Source of the DNA: Eutreptiella sp. 'Long Island Sound 2002'
Lineage: Eukaryota > Euglenozoa > Euglenophyceae > Eutreptiales > Eutreptiaceae
Assembly: GCA_964036045.1 (NCBI GenBank)
Contig: OZ038381.1
Location: forward strand, 70,494,242 to 70,558,241
Reading direction: 5' to 3'
DNA: 64,000 bases
Below, piece by piece: positions 54,509 through 64,000 of the stretch. Under the pieces are notes generated by a model. That model was not told the origin of the DNA, did not search any database, and saw only the letters and a list, made by a program, of their open reading frames with translations. Each line of letters starts with the position of its first letter. The stretch's first letter is position 1. The position numbers were made by a program, and so were the translations under genes.

Positions 54509-56968
54509 TTGTCCTGGCCCTTGCCCTCACGCTGGCTTCCCTAGTCGTGAAAGGGCTGATCCATATACCCCCGAACCAGGTCCAGCTCCTCCTCAGTGAG
54601 GAGGTCCTCCGGCTCTCCGATGTCAACAGGGGAAACCGCAAAGCACTGCCGCCAGGGCTCCGCTATGATGCGGTTGACACACACGAAGTCCGTGGTGTCG
54701 GCCTGCTCAAGGCCCCCATCCACAGAGTGGAACTCCGTTGGCCATCTCTGGGGTGGCATGGGCTGTCCCTTAGCTTCCTGATAGACACTCTCTCCAGCCA
54801 GTAGGGGGACCTTGTTTAAGGTCATGTTGGTCAGTGAGGCCACCCAATCTCGGGTGCTTTCCTCCTCGGTGCATCCCATAGGAACAACCAGCACTGCCTT
54901 AGAGCGGTCCTTACCAATCTTCGCTACCGCCCTTGGAATGTCCCATCGGGGGCAATGGATCCACATCAAACCCTGATGCGGACTCCAGTGCTTCTTCCAC
55001 GCGGAGTCCTGGGCGCTCCAGTACTTCTCACAAACCCGAAGATGGGCAGAGGTTCCTGAGGAGAACGCGTCCAGGGCCAGATCCGAAGCTCCCAGGTCCG
55101 CAACCACTCGGCTCGCCACCTCCGGCATTACGCCGTACTCCTGGTTTGCTGGCCCAGCTGGCTCAGTCCCCAGCGCGGCTGCTTTGAGCTGATTGCGTTC
55201 CGGGTGGATCCGTTGGCACTCCACATGGTGCTCAGGTGACGAAAGCCACGAGAGCTTGTCGTCCTGGTACAGGGTCGTGGAGGCCTGGGCCGGGAGAATG
55301 CCGGAGTCTGTCTCCATCATGAAGTCGTACCAAACGATCATGTCCCAGTCCATCTGGGCCTGGTAGAAGCAACCTTGCAGGAGGATTTCCTTGCCGAGGT
55401 CCCTGCAGCTCAGCTCACGGTGGTTCACGAAGTGCAGCCCAATGGCTGCTTCCCTCGTGCCTCCCACCATGTACTGGCCGTTCGCCGGCTTCCGCCTGAC
55501 AGGCCTCTGACTGTCGGTCAAACACTTCGGCGGGAGTAGGCCAGCCTTGACCAGGCTGACCTGAGCTTCCGTGTCAACCAACACGCCGAAGACCTTCTCC
55601 ACTTCCCCGCATAGGGCACGGACCTTAAGGTGCAACTGCCGCTCACGCCCAACACGGCGCACGGCGTGCAAGCTCAGGATCTCCGGCCGTTCCAGAAGCT
55701 CAATAAGCGACTGGTGCAGGTCATGGACAATGGGCTCAGGCAGCCCATCTGCAGCATTCAGCTGCGGTCCGGGTGATCCTCCGATACTCTCGGAAAGATC
55801 TTGAAGCACATCAAACACGTTCTTGGGTCGCGAAGAATGGACGGGTGCAAGGGTTCGTGCCTTCACTTGCCCCCACCCTGCCACTGCGACTGTCCCTCGT
55901 CTTGGGTGCCGGACCGGGCCTTACGCCCGCGGCAATCCTATTGTGCTCATTGTTTCCTGAATGGGATGGTGTGGGGTTTCCCGAGACACCATCCTGCGAC
56001 CGCCCTAGCTGGGGCCCTTGGCTGCAGGGGCTCCGCCAAAGGGCGTCGCTTGTGGTAGTAGGGGTACTCCCGTCCGCATCAACCTCTTTGACACTCTTCT
56101 TCTTTCCTTCTTTCTTACCCTTCTTGTCCTTGTCCTTGTTCTTGTCGTCCGACTTGGGGACCCAGGATCTGTTGATCTCCTGGATCTCTTTGGCCAACTC
56201 GGTCCCCAGCGACATCAGCTTGGAGAGCTCGTCCTTGGTGACCTCGACCTTCGTCTCCCAGATACCCGCCGGTGCACACTTTTTCGACCCGTGCACCTTC
56301 TTGTAAACCTCCGTGTCGGCCTTGTGGACGGGACATGTCTGGTGGTCATGGTTGAACCCTTTGGTCCTCCCATAACACAAGAAACAGCCCTGAGGGTGAG
56401 CTCGTATGAACTCCCCAAAGGACAGCGGAGGGTCGCCCATGCGACGTGGTTCCTTCTTCTCTTTCTTCCTCCAACCCTTCCCCAGGGGCTTCCAGCTTCC
56501 CCAGTTGCTCCCCGCGTTCAAATTGTTGGCCACGAAGGCACAAACAGCTGTCTCGGCGGGCTCATCGTCGTCGTCCTCATCGTCGAGGGCCTCACCGCCT
56601 TCGGTTCCCGCTGGGTCCATGGCAGATTCCCCGCCCGACACTTCGCCAACATAGTTGACGTCACGGTTACCGGTCTTCAACCCGCGGGTCTGGTTGAGAT
56701 TCCTGTACTCTTTGAGCACTTCCTCTCCAACCCACTCGAAGACCTCGTCGCAGGTCATCCGACGCCGGGATAGCCTGCAGACGGAGGGTCTGGCCGCCCA
56801 CGTCACAATTGTTCAGGCGCAACATCGCGGCCTTCTCGCGATCGCCCGTGACGGTGATGAGGAGGGCGTTCCGCAGCTCCCGCGCCACAAGGTTCCTTGT
56901 TCAAGCAAACACGTTTGGATGATACTCTTGGGGAGCATCATCATGAATGTGTGGGTGAACTTGGCTAG
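54509..56968 (-). pseudogene. A1 gag C-terminal part and protease
   Basis: The minus-strand frame begins inside gag near FTHTFMMMLPK (about 56960) and includes the zinc knuckle CFLCYGRTKGFNHDHQTC (about 56390-56340). A Lys/Asp-rich tail follows. It reads through the A2 UAG position as TGG and shifts by one base near 55815. The protease frame (55884 to 54541) shows LVDTEAQVSLV where A2 and B have VDTGAQVSLV, so the catalytic DTG is DTE. It runs on to LDLVRGYMDQPFHD and is cut at 54509 by LINE-2. The 5' side of gag is lost at about 56968. Confidence 0.88.
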
Positions 56969-59900
56969 GACAAGGGACACCCTCACCAACAACAAACCAA
57001 CACAAAAAGCCACCCAACACTGACCAACGACCGCACCCAGCCGATCCGGTCCCCCACCGGCTCGCACCCAGAACCACCGCCACCGGCATCCACGCCATCG
57101 GAAACACCAACACCGCCAAAAATCAAGCCAGCACAACACCCTCACCAACACCGTCACCGCCGGCACCAACGCCTACGACACCTACGCATGCCACTGCCGG
57201 TTCCAGCACCTACATCACCCACGCCAACGACATCAAGCACACCATCGCCGGCAACACCCCACCATCAGCGTCGCCACCAGCAACCTCTGCCACCGGAGGA
57301 CACCGAAACCACCACAGCCGGTGAGCCAACAAACCACCAAGCCCCGGCCAGGGGAAGCGAGGGCACGCGCCCGGAACCACCATGCAGTCCCCGGCGACAC
57401 CCACACCACCGGCGCTGCCAACACCACCCTCACCCACGACACCACCCGGAGCAACACCTACGCCACCTACACCAACAGCAGCACCAGCAGACCACACCAC
57501 CTACTGCACACCCCCCCAGACAGAGCCACAGAAACCGACCACCGCCCTGAACGCAAGCCGCTGACCACCCACACACAGACCAACGCCAACCACCACCAGC
57601 ATCAGCAGCGTCCGAGACGCCGAGAACCATAGCGACGCCCACAACGACCTCACCACCGGCATCACCGACACCGACACCGGCAGTACGGCCTCAGCACCGA
57701 CAAACCAGAGCGTCAACAGCAATCGCCACGGCAACACCTCCCGGTACGACACCATCGGCATCAACAACACCAAGGGAGCCAACACACAGGCCAGCGACAC
57801 CCATGGGTACCTCCACCAGGAGTGGCGAGGTCCCACCCCCGCCGTCAGAACACCACCATCCACCAGGGCAACACCCGCAGCGCCCACATCGGCCACAGCT
57901 CCACCGGCGGCGCCCTCGCCAGCACCGTCACCAACACCGCGACGGCCGGCCACGAGTGGCACGCCCGGAACCGCCGACCACCCAAACACAGGCCGCGCCC
58001 AGCACCAACACCAACAACGCCCACGCCAACAGACCACCACAACACACGCCAACCACCAAGTAACACATAAGGCACCCTCGCCTTCGGCAACACCAACGCC
58101 ACCAACACCCACGGCACCATCCACACCACCACCAACCCCACCAACGACGGACCGAGGTGCCGTCACCTACAACGCCCCCAACACCACCACCACGGCCCCG
58201 CCACCTAGGGCAACCCCACCAACGGCGTCACCAAGGACGCCAGCACGGCTGGCGAACGAACGCCACCGAGCCCTCAGCCAGGAGAGGCGAACGCCCACAC
58301 CCAGCAACACCCGAACGGCCACGCCCAGACCCAGGGCCAGGAACTGCGACACCCACACCTGCACCGCCGCCAACACCCAAACCGAACACCACAACACCCT
58401 CACCAACGGGGACGACCGGAACCAACAACGGACCAACACAAGAAACCACCCAGCGGCCAAGTTACACCCAAGGCGTTCCAACCGCGCCACCCACCGGCCC
58501 GCACCCAGAACCACCACCAGCACCAGCAGCAGCCACTGACAAACCACACACAGACCCACACCAACCACCAGCAGCATCAACAACATCAGAGACACCGTGA
58601 ACCATAGCAGCGCCCGCAACGACCTCACCACCGGCACCACCGACGGCGCCACAGGCAGTGCGACCTCACCGACAGCAACCCGGAGCATCCCCCATCCCGC
58701 ATCCCGGTGAGACACCATCGGCAGCAAGGACACCGAGGGGGCCAAGGCCAACCCACCAGCCAACGACGCACGTGGGAACCTCCGCCAGGAGTGGCGAGGT
58801 CCCCCCTCCGCTGTCAGAACACCGCCAGGGCAGCACTTACAACACCCTACAACGCCAACACACACAGCTCCCCCGGCAGCACCCCCACCAACGCCAACAC
58901 CGGCACCACCGACAGCGGCAACACGGCGACACCACCACCCAACCGCAGCAAGGTCACCCTAAACCGCAACCGCAGCAACACCTGTCACTACGGACCCACG
59001 GACAGCCGACACCACCAGGACCACAGACCGGCCAAACACCAGCCACGAATGGCACGCCTGGAACCACCGAACACCGGCACACAGGCCACCGGACCACCGC
59101 GAGACACACCACCGCCAACCCCACCAACGACGAACCAAGGTACCGTCACCCACAACACCCCTAACACCACCACCACGACCCCGGCACAGAGTAACACCTA
59201 GGGCGCCCCCATCGACGACACCACCATAGACGCCACCACGGCTGACGAACAAACGCCACCAGCGCCGCCCACCAGGCCCCCAACCAAGGGTAGAAACAGC
59301 AACGCCACACGCCATCGCACCCACCGCATCGAAATCACCCGGAGCATCGTCAACATCAACCAGGGGTCCCCACCACCCACCCAAGCAGCACAAAACACCA
59401 CAGCAACACCACCACACCCTCGCCACCAGCGACACCACCGCCAGCACCCTCCGCCAGGAATGGCGAGGAGAAGGCCCAACAGCGCGGACCCACCCAACGT
59501 CCCCGGCACCCTCACCATCGGACCGTCACCACCGGCGCCGACCCCCAACACACCACCGTCACCAACGCCACCGACCCCGGACGCAAAAATCACACAGCCC
59601 GCACACACGGCACCAGCCAGAGCAACGCCGACACCACTCCCGGCCAACTCACACGAACACCACCGGAAGCACCACCGTCGACCGAACGCCACGGCAACCC
59701 CAGGGTACGAGTCCCCCCCACCATCTGCACGGCCAGCGACACCGTCACCGGCACCAACCGGGACACCGACAACGACAGCCTCACCAACAACCGACACCCC
59801 CCTACCGCTGCCACCCACCAGTCACGCCACCCGCCGTCAAAGCCACCCACCAACGCCGCACCCCGAACCACACTTACACCCGAAACCGGCACCAGCACGC

Positions 59901-60600
59901 CCGGCCGAACCGTCAATGGCACCACCGCCATGGCACCGCCTACGCTCACCACCGCCACCACCACCCGACGCGAGACCAGGAACCCCCGGCGTCGCCAACG
60001 GCCTCAACGAGCACCGACACCACCAACACCACCACCGCCGGACAGGGACTACCCACAAACCAGGAACATCTCCACCACCAACAACCAATACACCACCCGC
60101 GGCACCCCACCATCGCCGACACCACCACGGCACCCATCACACCTCCACCACAGGAGGCGACGTGGGCCACACCACCCGTCAACTACAGCATCCTCACCAC
60201 CACCGCCACATCCGACCCACAAACGTTACCGCCGACAACACCACATACGCCCATACGTCACCCACGCCATGCTCACCGACCATCACCTCGTCATCAGAGA
60301 CACCAACACCACCGGCGACGACGACAGCGACAACAGCTGACCCAACAGCTAACCACCATCAACCATAGCCCAGCACCAGCTTCATCTACTCTAACGCCCA
60401 TACCACCCTCACCAACAGCGCCGCCACCGACACAATCATCCACCCGGCGCCCACACCACCCTCACCACCAACATCACCAACACCACCAGCCCCAAGGTCA
60501 GGGCCCGCGGGAAACAGAACGGCAGAGCGAGCACGCCACCACCCGCACGCGTCGCCCCCCCTATCGTACACCGCTCCGCAACACGCCCCCCCCCGCTTCC
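56969..60600. repeat. Low-complexity C+A-rich region with degenerate ~0.97-kb repeats
   Basis: The sequence is dominated by ACC, CAC and CCA triplets on the plus strand, with very little T. Longer blocks recur. The block around AACCATAGC...CAACGACCTCACCACCGGCA occurs near 57627 and 58603, and CAGGAGTGGCGAGGTCCC occurs near 57817 and 58790, with a weaker third copy near 59453. The spacing is about 970-976 bp. Frames are open for at most a few hundred codons before 59230, and the predicted peptides are Thr/Pro/His-rich. The left edge cuts A1 gag. I see no gene in it before 59230. Confidence 0.65.
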
Positions 60601-63600
60601 CCTAACAGGGCGTGCGCTCCAGCCCACTGCTGGGAAGACGACTTCGACATCCTCCCGGCCATCCGACACCTACTGGCAGCCACGGCCCCGCGCCCACAAG
60701 CCCACCAGCAACCCACGGAACCGCAAGAGCCCAACCACCCCATGCCACTACGCCCCATATCCCCCGCGTCCACCGCAGACCGGAACGCGGAACACCAACG
60801 AGAGGAGCCCAACCCCGGCCGCGCCGCCACGCCCCCACCGCCCCCCCCCCCAAAGGACATCTACGCCACGCTGGCCAGCACCCTAGCCCCCATGGACGCC
60901 GAGCAGTACTACCAGTCCGTCCAACGAGACCTCCCTGAGGACCACGCGACCCTCCAGGGGTGGAAGCAGGAGAAAAGGTACGACAACGAGTGGGGCACAG
61001 AGGAAGACCTTCTCTGGGACGACACCTGGAAAGGCACCGCGGACGCCTTCCTGGAGGCAGCAGCCGAAACCTACCCCCGCCCGCCCGGGGACACCAGACA
61101 CGGCCTCCACGCCCTCCTAGCGTTCCACAGCTGGAAACACCGCCACACCGTCACCCTCCACCCCCTCGACCACAATCCGCACATATGGAGACCTGAAGAC
61201 GGCGCCACAGCCACCATCACCGTACAGCAAAGCCCCGAGAACCCGGAGGAATACCACATCACCTGGGACGATCCGGCACCCCACCCCCCCGCCTCCCCCA
61301 CCCTCCCAGATGTCTTCGCCGCCATCAGTGCAGAGCTCCAGGAGGCCAAAGCCCCCCAGCAACTGGACGAAGACATGCCCCAGGCACCATCACCATCAAC
61401 CACACAAGACCAACCCCGCACAGAGCCCCTCACCCACCCCATCACCACAATGGAGCTCCCCCCACAACACCGCACCAGCCCAGACCGAAACGGGCTTCGA
61501 GACCTGCCGCGGGAATGGGCGGTCCACAACGGCACACTCCGATGGGACGAAATCACACCGGGCCTCCAGGCCATCCGCCTCCACTCAATCGCAGAGCCCA
61601 CCAGCACCTGGGCACTACCGACGGGCCGCCACCACCTCCTCCTCACCGTCCAAGGCGATGCCACGATCACACCCACGGAAGGAAACCCCGTAACAGCAGC
61701 CCCCGCCCACGCCATCCACATACCCCCGCAAGCATCGTCGGCACCTATGACGGTGCATCCAGGCCCCACCCCTTGGCAGGCCATCGTCATCACCTACCCC
61801 GCCCCCAATGACCACACACACACCTGGCAGCAACGATGGGAGGACATCCGAGGGGACCTCCTCCAAGAACACCTAGGGCTCACACGCACCCACCACACCC
61901 TACAACCGATACGAGGAGTAGGCCAAGCGTCACACGGCATACACGCCCCGGGAGTATGGGCCTACGCCACACCCATAAACCCACAAGCAGCGGAGGACAT
62001 CAAGACCGCCCTATCCATCCAGCAAGCCCAGACCCAAACCCCGCACCGCAACACCCAACGAGGCTACACAATTTGGTGGGCGTACCAAGACCATGACACC
62101 CTCACCCCCCAACCGGGGGCCCCCCCTCTAGACACCAACACCACCGCCCTCCATCAAGCCGCAACAGCGGCAGCCACACAGGTAGGGGCCCCGGAAACCT
62201 GGGGCCCACAATACCTGGTCGAAACCAAAGTGGCGCCCCACGCGAAGGGCCAAGACAAGCCCCCAACACCGAAGCCGCTCCACCCCCCGCTCAAGCTAGA
62301 CCCGACAGAGCACACCCCCCAGGATGAATGGGCGACCCACTACATCATCCCCCACACCACCAACCGCAAGAACGACGCCGCCAAGATCACCGTCACCCGC
62401 CACCTCCCCCACACCACACAAGTGTATGAGCTGACGGCCCCCAACGTCCTCGTCACCCGTCGCCGACACGACGAGCGATACACCATACAGGCGGGAGGGG
62501 CCGCCGCGACCACCCTGTACACATGGGCAACACGGGGGGACCTCCCACACCCGACCCTCCACCACGCCCCCTCCTGGCCCACCCCCTTCCACACAGCGGA
62601 CCGCCCCAACAAGAAGCCCAAACACACGGGTGTGCACACCCACGCCCAGGAGGCCCAACACCGACACGAAGCGAGGCGCAAGGCCCGCACCCTCCACGAC
62701 GACCACACCATCCCCCGCATCGGCGCCCCCCCCGCCAGGGTATCAGATACCACCCACAACCGCACGATCACAGGCATCACCACGGACTGCCTGAACCCAG
62801 CGGCGTCGCGGGCAGACGCCGTATGGATCAGCGAAAGGCGCTCCCACACACGGGCGGTGGCGCGCCTCCACAACATCCAACCCCACAAACTCCAGCGCGC
62901 CGTTGGACCCTTCGCCGTACACGTCACCCCGTACGGCATCGACCACCCCCGGTGTGAGCACCATGACCCGCCCTGCTCCACCCCATGCACCTCGCCCCTG
63001 CGCCAACCGCTGCCGGCCCCCACCATCACGGGCAACATGTACCTGGGCACCGTACCGGGAGACCCGGGCATATACATCCTGCCCAACAGGTCCACGGAAC
63101 ACGCCATCCCCCTCCACTGTGTGGAATCCCTCGCCCTTGGGACCACCCCCACCAAAACACCAACACCAACACATCCTGGGGGACAAACGGACACAGGCCC
63201 CAGACGGGGGAAAAAAGGCCCACCAACGCGCCCTGGCCCACATCACCCTCCATCCCGCAGCCCACCTACCAAAGGACTTCGGCACGGAGCGCCACATCGT
63301 CCTGGAGGGCCAAGCCCACCACATCATCACCGCCGCCCTGTACACCCTCGCCGCCCACGAACGCCACTGGGACCCCACAACCATCCCAGCAATGCCCCCA
63401 CCGCCCCAAGGCCCCAACGATCCCGTCACCCCCTTCCACATCGATCAACTCCTAAGCCGCAAGGCCCCCCCACACCTCCACCCCTCCAGGATACCACTAG
63501 CCATTGCATCGTGGGACACCCTGGACACCCCCCCCCAACAACCCGCCATCCACATCCTCAAAGCGGACACCCAATGGTGGGTCCTCCACTGGGCACACGG

Positions 63601-64000
63601 AGTCCTCATGGCGGCCCAGGCCTATACCCCGGAAATGGACCCAGAAGACCCCCCACGGGGCCAGCAGCGCCTCTTCCAAGCCACCACCCTCACAGGCCGC
63701 GAAGGCGCCCCCTGGGAAGCCCTCCACACAGCACTCTACTGGGCTCAAGGCTCCCCCAACGGCCCGGACACACCGGAACCCACAGAGGCCTGGGTCAGGC
63801 AGGCCAAGGCCATGAGGAACTACCACCTACACCACCCCTTCGACGACAGCCCCGCCGCACTGCCATGGCCAACAGATCCCCCGGAGACCGTACGCAAGCT
63901 CGCCGACATCATACGCAGCCACGCGAAAGCGAAAATGCAAACACCGGCAGAACCCCCACTGAGGGATCCAGACCAGCAAGCAACGCACCCCTTCTTCCAA
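59230..64000 (+). CDS. Long unrecognised open frame, one frameshift, runs off the window
   Basis: One frame is open from after the stop at 59227-59229 to about 63140, where a single-base shift near the C run at 63145 moves it to the next frame, open to 64000. The first part lies in Pro/His/Thr-rich repeat sequence. From about 60604 (PAHCWEDDFDILPAIRHLL) the protein looks globular, with HALLAFHSWKHRHTVTLHP and a Cys/His cluster CEHHDPPCSTPC near 62953. Ending blocks include DTQWWVLHWAHGVLMAAQAY. The layout (low-complexity Pro/His region followed by a Trp-containing globular part, plus a GPDTP block) resembles the LINE-1 accessory ORF at 11865-12905. It may be a third family member, but the similarity is weak. 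No start codon or function can be assigned. Confidence 0.5.

Larger units (their letters stand above)
1..56968 (-). mobile_element. Ty3/gypsy chromodomain retrotransposon A1, outermost, interrupted twice
   Basis: The element is read on the minus strand. Its pieces, in element order, are gag-protease (56968 to 54509), protease-RT linker and RT start (44915 to 44188), RT palm to chromodomain (6504 to 3779), a 3' untranslated region, a polypurine tract and a 3' LTR that leaves the window at base 1. The pieces join because each break falls at the matching codon of the uninterrupted copies A2 and B. A2 interrupts it at 6504/44188 and LINE-2 interrupts it at about 44916/54509. Its gag is cut at about 56968 by another unit, so the 5' LTR is not in the window. 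Multiple in-frame stops and a changed protease motif mark it as dead. It must predate A2 and LINE-2. Confidence 0.85.

Noticed and set aside
57200-60400. A Thr/Asn-rich repeat surface protein in the C+A-rich region
   Set aside because: Peptides such as NTTTPT appear in several frames because of the ACC triplet bias, and stops interrupt every frame before 59230.

Overview
The window is a eukaryotic, GC-rich stretch made almost entirely of transposable elements inserted into one another. I see no bacterial gene organisation, no rRNA or tRNA gene, and no convincing host gene. Chromodomain Ty3/gypsy retrotransposons, RNase H-bearing LINE-like elements and short GT-AG introns with CTAAC-type branch sites suggest a protist or algal nuclear genome; the lineage cannot be fixed from this sequence.

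Layout, from the outside in. (1) Gypsy element A1, minus strand, runs from 56968 down to 1 and leaves the window inside its 3' LTR. It is split into three pieces: gag-protease (54509-56968), the linker and start of RT (44188-44915), and the rest of RT, RNase H, integrase and chromodomain (3779-6504). (2) Gypsy element A2, same family, plus strand, 6505-44056, sits in the RT gene of A1. (3) LINE-1, minus strand, 8436-16640, sits in the 5' LTR of A2 with a perfect 12-bp target duplication. (4) Gypsy element B, minus strand, 25067-38049, sits in the RNase H region of A2. It has long open gag and pol frames and closely similar LTRs, so it is the youngest gypsy element here. (5) LINE-2, plus strand, about 44930-54508, sits in the protease-RT linker of A1. 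(6) From about 56969 to the end is a different unit that cuts A1 gag: 3.6 kb of C+A-rich low-complexity repeats, then a long unrecognised open frame that runs off the window.

A1 and A2 are decayed by nonsense codons and frameshifts; B looks potentially competent (gag, aspartic protease, RT, RNase H, integrase, chromodomain). In B and A2 gag and pol share one frame and are separated by a single UAG in a similar context, which suggests stop-codon readthrough.

The most unusual content is the pair of long LINE-like elements. Both are 5'-truncated near the RNase H domain. Both keep an RT-type zinc finger, a zinc-ribbon segment, a large accessory open frame and a final ORF with a shared C-terminal domain ending in a basic Lys/Arg cluster. 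Both contain spliceosomal-type introns whose removal joins the accessory ORFs in frame, one at an apparently equivalent position in each. Both end in short tandem repeats (AAACCTC-type and TACC-type) rather than poly(A). They look like members of one multi-ORF, intron-containing retroelement family.
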